DNA from: Microbulbifer variabilis ATCC 700307
Lineage (GTDB): Bacteria; Pseudomonadota; Gammaproteobacteria; Pseudomonadales; Cellvibrionaceae
DNA: 64,000 bases
Assembly (NCBI RefSeq): GCF_000380565.1
Contig: NZ_AQYJ01000029.1
Span: 62,001-126,000, forward strand
Direction: 5' to 3'
The position numbers were made by a program, and so were the translations under genes. Positions 33,258 through 46,398 of the stretch are shown here, in pieces. Within the stretch, counting starts at the first letter, position 1. Each line of letters opens with the position of its first letter. The notes beneath the pieces were generated by a model that saw only the letters and a program-made list of their open reading frames with translations, had not been told where the DNA came from and ran no database searches.

Positions 33258-36200
33258 ATGCGTCTGAAGTGCATCAAACTTGCGGGCTTCAAGTCCTTTG
33301 TTGACCCCACCACTGTCTACTTTCCTACAAACCTTAACTCGGTGGTAGGTCCCAATGGGTGTGGCAAATCAAATACCATTGATGCCGTGCGCTGGGTAAT
33401 GGGGGAGTCGTCAGCGAAGAACCTGCGCGGTGATTCCATGACGGACGTCATCTTCAACGGTTCCAGTGGGCGTAAACCCGTGGGCCAGGCTTCTATCGAA
33501 CTGGTTTTTGATAACTCTGCCGGCAAGCTCTCCGGTGCCTATGCCTCTTTTACAGAGATTTCCGTAAAACGAAAAGTGACGCGTGAAGGGCAGAATAACT
33601 ATTACCTCAACGGTGAGAAATGTCGCCGCCGGGATGTGACAGACCTGTTCCTGGGAACCGGTCTTGGCCCACGCAGTTATGCGATTATCGAACAGGGCAT
33701 GATCTCCAAGCTGATCGAGGCCAAGCCGGAAGAGCTGCGCGTTTATATTGAAGAAGCCGCCGGCATTTCCAAGTACAAGGAGCGGCGCCGAGATACTGAA
33801 AATCGTATGCGCCGCACCAATGAGAATCTGGAGCGTCTTACCGATATTCGAGACGAACTGGATCGACAACTGTCCCGGCTGGAACGGCAGTCCGCAGCAG
33901 CGGAAAAATATAGTCGCTTTAAAGAGGAAGAGCGTAGCTACAAAGCGAATTTACAAGCCCTTAAATACCGCGAACTCAACGATCAAAATACCGCTAAGCA
34001 GCAACAAATCGGTGAGCTGGAGCTGACGGTTGAGGAGTTGGTTACCCGACAGGTGAGCTGTGACACCGGCATTGAACAAAAGCGTGTTGGCTACCATGAG
34101 TTGTCCGACAGCTTCAATGAGGTGCAGGGCCGCTTTTATGCGGTTGGAGGTGATATCGCGCGCCTCGAGCAGAGTATTGCCCATGCCCGTGAACGTTCCA
34201 CTCGCCTGCACTCCGACTTGGCGCAGACTGAACAGGAGTTCCGCGAAGCGGAGACCAACCTGGAAGTGGATCGAGAAAAGGCTGCCCAGTTCGAGGAGGA
34301 GCTCGAAGTAATTGTGCCGGATCTTGAAATGGTTCTCGCCGCCGAAGAGGAGTCCGCTAGTGGCTTACTTGAGGCCGAGGAGCAAATGCGCAACTGGCAA
34401 AATGAGTGGGACCAATTTAATCAGGGGGCTTCAGGTTCCCGCCAAAAGGCCGAGGTGCAACAGTCGCGCATCCAACACCTGGAGACTTCCGGGCAGCGAT
34501 TGCTTGAGCGCATTAACAAGCTGATCGCAGAGCAATCCGGTCTTCAGGTCTCTGAGGATGACGAAGAGACCCTGCAGCTGAATGAAGAGCTCGCCGAGAT
34601 GGAAATGCAGGCTCAGGAGCGCCGTGAAGAGACGGCTGAGCGACGCGAATCCCTGGACGGATTGCGTTCCCGCGAACAGGAGATGGCAGCTGACCTTGAC
34701 CAATTGCGCTTACAACTACAGACCAGCCGCGGTCGCCAAGCCTCCTTGGAAGCGCTGCAGCAGGCGGCACTGGGGCAGGGTAAAGCTGTTGAGAGCTGGT
34801 TGCAGCAACAATCCCTTTGTGAAAGGCCGCGTCTTGCCGACCAGATCCAGGCTCAAGCCGGTTGGGAAACCGCAGTAGAAACGATAATGGGTTCACAGCT
34901 GCAGGCGGTCTGCGTGGATCAGCTAGAGAGCCTTGTTGAGGGGCTGGGTCAACTGCAGAGCGGCCAGGCAATCTTTATTGATGGGGCCAGTGTAGCGGCC
35001 CCCCCCGATTCTTCATTACCCACGCTGGCCAATGTAGTACAGGGGCCGGCCTCTCTCACCGGGCTGCTTTCAGGCATTTACACTGCTGAAAACCTTACTG
35101 ACGCACTGGCGAAGCGTTCTGAGCTGCGGGCTCATGAATCGATCGTAACCCGGGATGGTCTCTGGTTGGGGCCAAACTGGTTGCGTGTAAGCCGGGCCAG
35201 CGATGCGGAGGCCGGGGTGTTAGCCCGCAAGCAGGAACTGGAGGCATTGGCACAGGAGATTGCCCTGTGTGAAGAGCAGATAGAAAGTCTCAGTGAGCAG
35301 CGTGAATCCATGCGAGGTGATGCCGTAGACTTGGAGCGCGCAATTGAGCAGTCCCGACTGGATTCCGAACAACTCGGTCGCCGTGAGGCGGAGCTTCGCA
35401 GCCAGTTGTCTGCCCGTCGTGCTCGTGCAGAGCAGATGAGCGAGCGCCGCACTCGCATTGAGCAGGAAATTGCTGAAGTGCGTGAGCAGCAGGAGCTTGA
35501 AGGTGAATCCCTGTCTGAAGCGCGGTTGTTGCTGCAGGAAGCCGTGGAGGCGATGAGCGATGATACCGATCGTCGTGAAACGCTAATGGCGCGTCGCGAG
35601 GAATTGCGCGAAGCTTTGGATGCTGCGCGCCAGCGCGCCCGAGAGGACAAGGATCGCGCTCACGAACTGGCTATGCGCGAACAATCTGTGCGTACACAGA
35701 TGGTCTCTTTGGAGCGCACCCTGCAGGTGATGAATGAACAGCTCGAGCGCCTGCGATTACGTCGCAACCAGTTGCAGGAGCAAATGGCTGAAACCGAAGA
35801 CCCTTCCCAGGATTTCCAGGCTGAGCTGGAGGAGAAGCTGGGCGAGCGTATTGAGGTGGAAACCGAGCTGGCAGAAGCGCGTAAAAAGCTTGAGGAAGTG
35901 GAAAGCGGCCTGCGTGAGCAGGAGCAGGAGCGCCACAAGATTGAAGCGGCCTTACAAGGGGTACGTGCACAGCTTGAGCAAGAGCGTCTCGCCGCGCAAA
36001 CCCTGGAGGTGCAGCGCAATGGTCTGGTTGAGCAGCTGCAAGAGAGTGATCACGATGTAGAGCAGCTTTTAGAGCAGTTGCCCGGTGATCTCACCATCGC
36101 CCAGGTGCAGGAAGATTTGGAACTCGTGGCCGCGCGTATTTCGCGCCTGGGGCCGATTAACCTCGCGGCCATTGATGAATATAAGCAGGAGTCTGAGCGC

Positions 36201-36761
36201 AAGCATTACCTGGATCGCCAGTATGGCGACCTGATGGATGCGCTGGAGACTCTGGAAAATGCAATTAAGAAAATCGACAAGGAGACGAGAACCCGCTTCA
36301 AGGAGACCTTTGACCAGGTCAATGCGGGGCTGCAGGAACTCTTTCCGAAAGTATTCGGGGGCGGTAATGCCTATCTGGAGCTTACAGGTGAGGATCTGCT
36401 CGATACTGGAATCGCAATTATGGCGCGCCCACCGGGCAAGCGTAACAGTACCATTCACCTGCTATCTGGCGGGGAGAAGGCACTTACTGCGATCGCTCTG
36501 GTGTTCTCTATTTTCCGTCTGAATCCAGCACCTTTCTGTATGTTGGACGAGGTGGATGCTCCTCTCGATGACGCTAACGTAGGTCGCTACGCTCGAATGG
36601 TTAAAGAAATGTCAGAACATGTTCAGTTCATCTATATTACCCACAACAAGATCGCAATGGAGATGGCAGATCAGCTGCTGGGGGTAACCATGCATGAGCC
36701 GGGTGTATCTCGCCTGGTATCGGTGAATGTGGAAGAAGCCGCTGAGCTGGCTTCCGCATAA
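33258..36761 (+). CDS. smc: SMC, chromosome condensation/segregation ATPase
   Basis: SMC forms, with ScpA and ScpB, the bacterial condensin. The 1167-residue protein shows the full architecture: N-terminal ATPase half with Walker A GPNGCGKSN (about 32-40), long coiled coil (about 170-500), hinge around 515-650 with many Gly and Pro, return coiled coil (about 670-1000), and the C-terminal half with ABC signature LLSGGEKALTAIAL and Walker B FCMLDEVDAPLDD. Having Smc rather than MukB fits the Pseudomonas/Cellvibrio side of Gammaproteobacteria. It is followed by zipA after 25 bases. Confidence 0.97.
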   Translation: MRLKCIKLAGFKSFVDPTTVYFPTNLNSVVGPNGCGKSNTIDAVRWVMGESSAKNLRGDSMTDVIFNGSSGRKPVGQASIELVFDNSAGKLSGAYASFTEISVKRKVTREGQNNYYLNGEKCRRRDVTDLFLGTGLGPRSYAIIEQGMISKLIEAKPEELRVYIEEAAGISKYKERRRDTENRMRRTNENLERLTDIRDELDRQLSRLERQSAAAEKYSRFKEEERSYKANLQALKYRELNDQNTAKQQQIGELELTVEELVTRQVSCDTGIEQKRVGYHELSDSFNEVQGRFYAVGGDIARLEQSIAHARERSTRLHSDLAQTEQEFREAETNLEVDREKAAQFEEELEVIVPDLEMVLAAEEESASGLLEAEEQMRNWQNEWDQFNQGASGSRQKAEVQQSRIQHLETSGQRLLERINKLIAEQSGLQVSEDDEETLQLNEELAEMEMQAQERREETAERRESLDGLRSREQEMAADLDQLRLQLQTSRGRQASLEALQQAALGQGKAVESWLQQQSLCERPRLADQIQAQAGWETAVETIMGSQLQAVCVDQLESLVEGLGQLQSGQAIFIDGASVAAPPDSSLPTLANVVQGPASLTGLLSGIYTAENLTDALAKRSELRAHESIVTRDGLWLGPNWLRVSRASDAEAGVLARKQELEALAQEIALCEEQIESLSEQRESMRGDAVDLERAIEQSRLDSEQLGRREAELRSQLSARRARAEQMSERRTRIEQEIAEVREQQELEGESLSEARLLLQEAVEAMSDDTDRRETLMARREELREALDAARQRAREDKDRAHELAMREQSVRTQMVSLERTLQVMNEQLERLRLRRNQLQEQMAETEDPSQDFQAELEEKLGERIEVETELAEARKKLEEVESGLREQEQERHKIEAALQGVRAQLEQERLAAQTLEVQRNGLVEQLQESDHDVEQLLEQLPGDLTIAQVQEDLELVAARISRLGPINLAAIDEYKQESERKHYLDRQYGDLMDALETLENAIKKIDKETRTRFKETFDQVNAGLQELFPKVFGGGNAYLELTGEDLLDTGIAIMARPPGKRNSTIHLLSGGEKALTAIALVFSIFRLNPAPFCMLDEVDAPLDDANVGRYARMVKEMSEHVQFIYITHNKIAMEMADQLLGVTMHEPGVSRLVSVNVEEAAELASA

Positions 36762-36786
36762 GAGCGTAAAAGGAGAGACGCTTAAA

Positions 36787-40019
<3,233 letters not shown>

Positions 40020-40028
40020 CTTCCGCCT

Positions 40029-40059
40029 CGTGGGTGCTGTGAAACAGTACCCGCGTTTT
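40029..40059 (+). terminator. Terminator after ligA
   Basis: A 12-bp stem with two G-U pairs (CGTGGGTGCTGT / ACAGTACCCGCG) and a three-base loop is followed by TTTT. Confidence 0.85.
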
Positions 40060-40198
40060 CCGTTAATTCCCGCTCAACATAAATGATCGCCCGCGGAGTT
40101 ATGGCTTTCTTGCCGCTTCGCCGTTAAAGTGCATCTCCAAGATCTTTTTTGCCCTGGGTACCTGATGTCCGGTGGCGCTGTGGTAAGGAATGGAATTA

Positions 40199-40633
40199 AT
40201 GCTTCAGGGCGATCAGGAATCCATAGTTTACGGTTGTATCAAAGACAGCAATAGTCTTAGCGGCGGCAGTGAACGTCGCCGGGTTAACCGCAATGCGGTC
40301 CTGGCCTTACCTAGTGCCGATGAGTGGCCTTTTCTTTGTCGCGATATGTTTTCCATCCCTACCATCAAGGTAAAGCAGTCCCAGTACCAAACTGACGTAA
40401 TTCATTTCGGTGCCTCATACCGGGCTGTGGAGTATGAGTGGGATATGTGGATTCAGAAGTTTGAAGAGCTGCTGAAGAGCATGTACTGGGTGTCGGCAAC
40501 TGTACATTTGGAAACTGAGTTGTCGGGAGTCCACTCTTTTAGCTGGGAGGCAGCCGGCCTCTATCATGAGCCGGGTAGTGGCGATATGCAGGTGCGCTGC
40601 GAGTGGACACAGGAAGGGCGTGTCAGTGTCTAA
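40199..40633 (+). CDS. Conserved hypothetical protein downstream of ligA
   Basis: The 144-residue soluble protein (MLQGDQESIVYGCIKD...) has no recognised domain. In Pseudomonas an uncharacterised gene also follows ligA, and this may be its counterpart, based on position from memory. ATG 40199 is chosen with AAGGA about eight bases before; an in-frame ATG at 40190 is weaker. It carries several Trp and aromatic residues (EWDMWIQKFEELLKSMYW) and no signal peptide. It follows a terminator, so it is transcribed separately. Confidence 0.75.
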   Translation: MLQGDQESIVYGCIKDSNSLSGGSERRRVNRNAVLALPSADEWPFLCRDMFSIPTIKVKQSQYQTDVIHFGASYRAVEYEWDMWIQKFEELLKSMYWVSATVHLETELSGVHSFSWEAAGLYHEPGSGDMQVRCEWTQEGRVSV

Positions 40634-40908
40634 GAATTTACAGCCGAGGCTCTCAGGCAATAATCCCGTCAGCTAATATTTTCTCTATCGCCAGCTATCC
40701 AGCTGGCACAGTCGCTGTTGCACTACTAGAGTCACAGATTTTGATGTACTGGTTCGATTCGGCAACTATATTCCCAGTGAATGCCTTTCAGTGAAACGAT
40801 GGTCTGGTAAAGTGCCTCTGTCATTTGGCAAAAACAAAGCCAATGATTGGCAATAAAGCCGGATTATAAGAAATGGCGCCTGGGGCGCCTTATCAGGAAG
40901 GAATGATC

Positions 40909-41355
40909 ATGATCAAAGCAAGCTCTCTACTCTTTGCCAGCGCCCTGATGCTGTCGCCGTTGTTACACGCGGCGGAGCATGAATCCAAAACCGATATGGC
41001 CAGCAAGGCGCCGGAGAATGCCAAACTCTATATTATTTCCCCCAAGGATGGCGAGAAGGTTCCTCGGACATTTACTGTGAAGTTTGGTTTGTCTGGTATG
41101 GGGGTGGCTCCGGCTGGAGTGGATAGTGAAAATACCGGGCACCACCACCTGCTGATCGACGTGGATGAAATGCCGGATATGAGTAAGCCGCTACCTGCGA
41201 GTGAGAACATTATCCACTTCGGCGGTGGCCAGACAGAGACCCAGGTCACTTTGCCGCCAGGTAAACATACTTTGCAGCTGGTACTGGGTAATTACATGCA
41301 TGTACCCCATGAAAAGCCGGTGATGTCCAAGAAGATCACTATCGAAGTAGAGTGA
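40909..41355 (+). CDS. DUF4399 periplasmic protein
   Basis: The 148-residue exported protein has a signal peptide (MIKASSLLFASALMLSPLLHAA) and the DUF4399 domain: LYIISPKDGEKVPRTFTVKFGLSGMGVAPAG, then the His-rich TGHHHLLID and the ending PGKHTLQLVLGNYMHVPHEKPVMSKKI. The His cluster suggests metal binding, but function is unknown. AGGAAGGA lies six bases before ATG 40909. GGCGCC repeats occur in the leader. It stands 56 bases before fumC on the same strand. Confidence 0.85.
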   Translation: MIKASSLLFASALMLSPLLHAAEHESKTDMASKAPENAKLYIISPKDGEKVPRTFTVKFGLSGMGVAPAGVDSENTGHHHLLIDVDEMPDMSKPLPASENIIHFGGGQTETQVTLPPGKHTLQLVLGNYMHVPHEKPVMSKKITIEVE

Positions 41356-41411
41356 TCCACGGCATAAAACGATAGTCACCGGTGTGCCTTGGTACACCTT
41401 GAGGAAGAGCA

Positions 41412-42800
41412 ATGAGCGACAAATTCCGCACTGAAAAGGACAGCCTCGGTGAAATCCAGGTGCCGCAGGCAGCGCTCTACGGGGCCCAAACACAGCGTGC
41501 GGTGGAAAATTTCCCAGTCAGTGGCAAGGGTCTACCGACAGAGTTTATTCAGGCTGTAGTGCTGATTAAGAAGTCGGCGGCCGAGGCAAATCGAGACTTG
41601 GGGCTGCTGGATAAAGCGCGAGCAGCGGCGATCATCGCTGCCTGCGACAGTCTTGGCGATCCGGAGTTTGCCGCTCACTTCCCAGTGGATATTTACCAGA
41701 CTGGCTCGGGCACCAGCTCGAATATGAACGTTAACGAGGTGTTGGCACACCTGGCCGGTAAGGGTAATGGGCTCGCTATCAGTCCTAATGATCACGTCAA
41801 TATGAGCCAGAGCAGTAATGACGTAATCCCCACGGCAATTCATGTCTCTGCGCTGCTTGCGGTGCGCGATAAATTGTTGCCCGCCTTGCGCCACTTACAT
41901 ACCCGCTTGTGTGATAAGGCGGAGGAAGTGCAAAGTGTGGTCAAAACCGGCCGTACTCACCTGATGGATGCGGTGCCTATGACCATGGCACAGGAAGTGG
42001 GAGCCTGGGCAGCGCAGGTAGAGGACTGCCGCGAGCGGATCCGTGGGACCATGCCGCGCCTGGCGCAGCTGGCCCAGGGGGGGACTGCAATCGGCACAGG
42101 GCTAAATGCCCACCCGGATTTTTCCGAGCTGTTTGCACAAAAGCTCAGCGCTCACACCTCACAACAGTTTCGCCCCGCAGACAACCTGTTTGCCGCTATC
42201 TCAAGTCAGGATACGTCAGTAGAGCTGTCTGGACAGCTCAAGGTACTGGCGGTGGCGATGATGAAGATCGCCAACGATCTACGCTGGATGAATAGTGGTC
42301 CCCTGGCCGGAGTAACTGAGATAGCACTTAAGGCCCTGCAACCGGGTAGCAGTATTATGCCGGGTAAGGTTAATCCGGTAATTGCCGAGTCGGCGGCCAT
42401 GGTAGCTGCGCGGGTGATGGGTAATGACACCACGATTACCGTGGCCGGGCAGAGCGGTAACTTCCAGTTAAATGTTATGTTGCCACTAGTGGCCAGTACC
42501 TTGCTCGAAAGCATTCATCTGCTTGCCAATGCATCACTTCTGCTGGCGGACCGTGCTATCGCTGGCTTTACGATAAACCGGGCGCACATAGAGGAGACGT
42601 TGGGACGCAACCCTATATTGGTGACGGCGCTAAATCCTGTAATTGGTTATCTTGAGGCAGCGGAGATTGCCAAGGCCGCCTACAGCAGCGGCAGGCCAGT
42701 ATTGGATGTAGCTTTGGAAATGACTGATCTTGACCGCAAGACCCTTGAAGATCTTTTGGATCCTGCGCACCTGGCGAAGGGCGGTTTGGTCGGTGAGTAA
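41412..42800 (+). CDS. fumC: FumC, class II fumarase
   Basis: FumC is the oxygen-stable, iron-free fumarate hydratase that interconverts fumarate and malate in the TCA cycle. The 462-residue protein has the superfamily signatures GSGTSSNMNVNEV (about 98-110), TGRTHLMDAVPMT, GGTAIGTGLNAHP and GSSIMPGKVNPV (about 310-321) with the catalytic Ser in the mobile loop. GAGGAAG precedes ATG 41412. Length is normal. Confidence 0.96.
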   Translation: MSDKFRTEKDSLGEIQVPQAALYGAQTQRAVENFPVSGKGLPTEFIQAVVLIKKSAAEANRDLGLLDKARAAAIIAACDSLGDPEFAAHFPVDIYQTGSGTSSNMNVNEVLAHLAGKGNGLAISPNDHVNMSQSSNDVIPTAIHVSALLAVRDKLLPALRHLHTRLCDKAEEVQSVVKTGRTHLMDAVPMTMAQEVGAWAAQVEDCRERIRGTMPRLAQLAQGGTAIGTGLNAHPDFSELFAQKLSAHTSQQFRPADNLFAAISSQDTSVELSGQLKVLAVAMMKIANDLRWMNSGPLAGVTEIALKALQPGSSIMPGKVNPVIAESAAMVAARVMGNDTTITVAGQSGNFQLNVMLPLVASTLLESIHLLANASLLLADRAIAGFTINRAHIEETLGRNPILVTALNPVIGYLEAAEIAKAAYSSGRPVLDVALEMTDLDRKTLEDLLDPAHLAKGGLVGE

Positions 42801-42807
42801 CTGGGTT

Positions 42808-42927
42808 TCAGGCAAATATGGCGATGCCCAGCATGATTAGGGTGATAATCGCTGTCATGCACATCATCCAGCGAAATAGGCGCAACAGGGTGGCCTGATC
42901 CTCGGGTTCCAGCATTCTTCTGGGCAT
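42808..42927 (-). CDS. Small 39-residue membrane protein
   Basis: A short minus-strand gene behind an ideal Shine-Dalgarno (AGGAGG nine bases before ATG 42927). The product begins MPRRMLEPEDQATLLRLF, a charged amphipathic start, and ends with one membrane helix (MMCMTAIITLIMLGIAIFA). It is not recognised, but the helix and the ribosome-binding site argue for a real mini-protein. It is convergent with fumC, leaving seven bases between the two stops. Confidence 0.6.
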   Translation of the reverse strand: MPRRMLEPEDQATLLRLFRWMMCMTAIITLIMLGIAIFA

Positions 42928-43069
42928 CCTCGCCTCCTGCGGCGTTGACAGATACCTGCCAATCCCTCACGATTCGACGCCGCGTCGGTACCTGAGACCG
43001 ACAATACAATGGTAGCGCCACAGAAAGTGGTAATCTCACCGGTTTTACAATCAATTTATTCAGATCACC

Positions 43070-43270
43070 ATGGCCAATAAAAGTCGCCGCTCCTTTATTA
43101 CCAGCGTACTTGCCTGTGTCGCATTTGTCGTGGCAGCGATTTATAGCTGGGACCTGCCTGTCAGAGACGTTGTGTACTACTTCCTACTTCTTCTGGTAGT
43201 GCTGTTTGTCATTATTGTAGTTGCGATGGGGTTTGGGGCTTTGTTGAACTGGCTGCGCAGGCGAAAGTAG
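43070..43270 (+). CDS. Small 66-residue membrane protein
   Basis: The protein has a basic start (MANKSRRSF), two hydrophobic helices (about 9-26 and 34-56) and a basic end (LNWLRRRK), a clear two-helix inner-membrane hairpin. No family is recognised. It ends four bases before the AraC-family gene, suggesting a small operon. Confidence 0.65.
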   Translation: MANKSRRSFITSVLACVAFVVAAIYSWDLPVRDVVYYFLLLLVVLFVIIVVAMGFGALLNWLRRRK

Positions 43271-43274
43271 ATAG

Positions 43275-44342
43275 ATGGCGTCAGAAGAGGATATCCGCAT
43301 ACCGATTGCCTACCTGGAGCGTTTGCTGGAGGAGGCGATTCGCCATGGTTGCGATCGCAAAGAGTTACTCAACTCAGTCGGCATTGATGAAGCCGAGCTT
43401 GAGGGCGTTGCCGCTTTCTCCGCGATCAGGTACGGCCGGCTGTACCAGAGGGTAATGTGGCTGGCCCAAAATGAGTGGTTTGGCATGCTCAGTGGCGGGC
43501 GTGTGCGCTCAGGCTCTTTCCGCTTACTGTGTCTGGCAGTGGTAAATTGCGCGACTTTGCGTCAAGCGATCACACTGTGTGCCGAGTTTATGGAGATCTG
43601 TAGGGGCTTTAAGGTGAAGCCCGTGCTTGAGGGAGACCCCTCCGGGCGTGTGAGGGTAGAGATTCATGGCATTTCTTCTTTGGAGGAAGGCGAGTTTGAT
43701 CAGCTGTTAGCCTCCACCAGTCCCAGTGTGGTGCGCACAACTTTGGCGGTTTGGCACCGCTTCTATTGCTGGCTTGCCGGGCGCGAGGTGCCCTTAGCGC
43801 GTCTGCACTTTTCATTCCCGTGCCCGGAAGAATTCCGCAGCCTGGCCCAGAGCGAGGCTGATGAGTTACTGTTCGAGCAGCCATTTAATGCCCTCGAATA
43901 CGATACGCGCTATCTCGAGTATCCTGTTGTGCAGAGCCCGCAGATGGTCGAGGATTTTATCCGTACCGCGCCCTACCACCTGGTGATCAGCGACGGCAGC
44001 GCGAACAGTATCAAAACAAAAGTGAAAACCATCCTGAATCGGGATGTGAGTGAATCCATGCCTGCAGCGGAGGCGGTGGCAGATCGCCTCAATATGTCTG
44101 TGACAACCCTGCGCCGTCGATTGCAGCAGGAGGGGACTTCCTATCAGAAACTGAAGGATGAGTGTCGCATGGAGGCTGCTTTTCACTATTTAAGCTGCCC
44201 AGACCTGTCTAATGGACAGATTGCCGAGATGCTTGGCTTCGACGAATCCAGTGCATTTTTTCGCGCGTTTAAGAAGTGGACAGGTATCACGCCAGGTGAG
44301 TATCGGCGGGGCGGTCGCGCCGCTGCCGGCCTGGATATTTGA
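43275..44342 (+). CDS. AraC family regulator with arabinose-binding-like N-terminal domain
   Basis: The 355-residue regulator has the N-terminal AraC_binding-type (OruR/ArgR-like) domain LERLLEEAIRHGCDRKELLNSVGID ... YGRLYQRVMWLAQNEWFGML and a C-terminal AraC helix-turn-helix (VADRLNMSVTTLRRRLQQEGTSYQKLKD, then IAEMLGFDESSAFFRAFKKWTGITPGEYR). Such proteins often control fatty-acid or amino-acid genes next to them. The next gene is an acyl-CoA dehydrogenase, a probable target. Confidence 0.87.
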   Translation: MASEEDIRIPIAYLERLLEEAIRHGCDRKELLNSVGIDEAELEGVAAFSAIRYGRLYQRVMWLAQNEWFGMLSGGRVRSGSFRLLCLAVVNCATLRQAITLCAEFMEICRGFKVKPVLEGDPSGRVRVEIHGISSLEEGEFDQLLASTSPSVVRTTLAVWHRFYCWLAGREVPLARLHFSFPCPEEFRSLAQSEADELLFEQPFNALEYDTRYLEYPVVQSPQMVEDFIRTAPYHLVISDGSANSIKTKVKTILNRDVSESMPAAEAVADRLNMSVTTLRRRLQQEGTSYQKLKDECRMEAAFHYLSCPDLSNGQIAEMLGFDESSAFFRAFKKWTGITPGEYRRGGRAAAGLDI

Positions 44343-44520
44343 CCGGGTTGGTCACATTTTTTCGAATTCCCGCCTCGATTTGTCACCGCTTTGGACGGAT
44401 TTAGCCATAGAGAGGGCTGCCGGCTTACTACTATGATGAACAAATCCTAGTAATTAGTCACAACTATGACCGGCCAGTTTTGCGCTTGGTCCTAAACATA
44501 AACAAATTGAGGGTATCAGG

Positions 44521-46314
44521 ATGACCGATATCAAAGTGCCACTGCGTGATATGCGTTTCGTCATGCGCGAGATGCTGGACTCAGACAAGCATTACGAGTC
44601 ACTTGGATTTGAGGAGGCGACTCCTGATGTCGTGGATGCCATCCTGGAAGAGGGTGCGAAGTTCTGTGAAAACGTACTGGCACCGCTGAATCAGGTTGGC
44701 GACCAGCAGGGTTGTACCTGGAAAGACGGTGAGGTCACCACCCCGGAAGGTTTTAAAGAAGCCTATCAACAGTTCGTAGAAGCTGGCTGGCCGGCATTGC
44801 CCCACGATCCCGAGTATGGCGGTCAGGGCCTGCCGCCCTCTCTGGGCACCATCATGAGCGAAATGGTGGGTATCGCTAACTGGTCTTGGGGCATGTACCC
44901 GGGCCTGTCCCACGGCGCCATGAATACCCTGGAAGAGCATGGTACCGATCAGCAGAAGGCCGTTTACCTGACCAAGCTGGTTGAGGGTAGCTGGACTGGC
45001 ACCATGTGCCTGACCGAGCCTCACTGCGGTACTGATCTGGGTATCTTGCGTACCAAAGCTGAGCCCACCGGAGACGGCTCCTACGCAATTACCGGTACCA
45101 AAATCTTTATTTCTGCCGGTGAGCACGACATGACTGAAAACATCGTGCATATCGTACTGGCGCGCCTTCCGGATGCACCGGCTGGCACCAAGGGTATCTC
45201 CCTGTTTATCGTGCCCAAGTTTGTACCTAATGCTGATGGTTCTGTCGGTGAGCGCAACGGCGTTGTGTGTGGTTCCCTGGAACACAAAATGGGTATTCAC
45301 GGTAATGCCACTGCAGTTTTGAACTTTGACGGTGCAAAAGGCTTTTTGATTGGCGAGCCCAACAAAGGCCTGAACTATATGTTCACCTTTATGAATACCG
45401 CGCGCCTGGGTACGGCTCTGCAGGGTCTTGCTCACTCAGAAATCGGCTTCCAGAAGTCCCTGGCTTACGCCAAGGACCGTCTGCAAATGCGCTCCCTGTC
45501 CGGCGCCAAGAACCCTGAAGGCCCGGCTGATCCGATCATCGTACACCCCGATGTTCGCCGTATGCTGTTGACCCAAAAGGCTATCGCTGAAGGCAGCCGC
45601 ATGCTGGTTGCCAACTGTGCGCTGCTGGTAGACATTACCCACAAGGGTGACGAGGCTGCTAAGAAAGAAGCTGAAGACCAGCTGGCTTTCCTGACGCCGA
45701 TTGCCAAAGCATTTATCACTGAAGCCGGCCTTGAGTCTGCCAACCTGGGCCTGCAGTGCTTTGGTGGCCACGGTTACATTGCCGAGTGGGGTATGGAGCA
45801 AAATGTACGTGATGCACGTATCTCTACTATCTATGAGGGCACTACCGGTGTTCAGGCTCTCGACCTGCTGGGCCGCAAGGTGCTGATGACTCAGGGCGAA
45901 CTGCTGCGCGGTTTCACCAAGAAGGTACACAAGTTCTGCCAGGCGGAAATTGATAATGAAGCGCTTGCACCTTTCGTGACCAAGCTGCAGGAGCTGAACA
46001 AGCAGTGGGGCGATTTGACCCTGCATGTTGGTGGTAAAGCAATGGAAAACCCGGATGAAGTTGGTGCGGCTTCTGTCGACTACCTGATGTTCTCCGGTTA
46101 TACCGTACTCGGTTACTTGTGGGCCCGTGCCGCCAAACTGGCCAATGAGAAACTTGCAGAAGGTACCGCTGAAGCAGATTTCTACCAGGCCAAGCTGAAG
46201 ACTGCGCGTTTCTACTTCGAGCGTATTCTGCCACGTACCGCCAGCCACGCAGCGACCATGCTTAGTGGTGCGGCCAACCTAATGGATCTGGACGCTGAGC
46301 ATTTTGCGTTCTAA
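44521..46314 (+). CDS. Acyl-CoA dehydrogenase (FadE/DmdC-like, 597 residues)
   Basis: This flavoprotein catalyses alpha,beta-dehydrogenation of an acyl-CoA. It belongs to the long acyl-CoA-dehydrogenase group (about 600 residues) with a C-terminal extra domain, which includes DmdC, the methylmercaptopropionyl-CoA dehydrogenase. Features are TMCLTEPHCGTDLG (FAD/substrate side), GTKIFISAGEHD, GNATAVLNFDGAKGFLIGE, CFGGHGYIAEWGMEQNVRDARIS, and the catalytic Glu about residue 439 in IYEGTTGVQALDLLGRK. Codon use is highly biased, suggesting strong expression. Fatty-acid degradation or DMSP-type metabolism are both possible. An intrinsic terminator follows. Confidence 0.92.
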   Translation: MTDIKVPLRDMRFVMREMLDSDKHYESLGFEEATPDVVDAILEEGAKFCENVLAPLNQVGDQQGCTWKDGEVTTPEGFKEAYQQFVEAGWPALPHDPEYGGQGLPPSLGTIMSEMVGIANWSWGMYPGLSHGAMNTLEEHGTDQQKAVYLTKLVEGSWTGTMCLTEPHCGTDLGILRTKAEPTGDGSYAITGTKIFISAGEHDMTENIVHIVLARLPDAPAGTKGISLFIVPKFVPNADGSVGERNGVVCGSLEHKMGIHGNATAVLNFDGAKGFLIGEPNKGLNYMFTFMNTARLGTALQGLAHSEIGFQKSLAYAKDRLQMRSLSGAKNPEGPADPIIVHPDVRRMLLTQKAIAEGSRMLVANCALLVDITHKGDEAAKKEAEDQLAFLTPIAKAFITEAGLESANLGLQCFGGHGYIAEWGMEQNVRDARISTIYEGTTGVQALDLLGRKVLMTQGELLRGFTKKVHKFCQAEIDNEALAPFVTKLQELNKQWGDLTLHVGGKAMENPDEVGAASVDYLMFSGYTVLGYLWARAAKLANEKLAEGTAEADFYQAKLKTARFYFERILPRTASHAATMLSGAANLMDLDAEHFAF

Positions 46315-46327
46315 TTCCACTCCCAGT

Positions 46328-46362
46328 AAAAAAACCGTCGGTTCTTACCGGCGGTTTTTTTT
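46328..46362 (+). terminator. Terminator after the acyl-CoA dehydrogenase
   Basis: An eight-base stem ACCGTCGG/CCGGCGGT with a six-base loop between A7 and T8 runs. Confidence 0.9.
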
Positions 46363-46398
46363 ACCGGCGCCGTAGTGGTTAATAACGGAGAGATTCCG

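Noticed and set aside
36727..36786. Upstream extension of zipA into smc
   Set aside because: A perfect ribosome-binding site marks the ATG at 36787 and the extension is not membrane-like.
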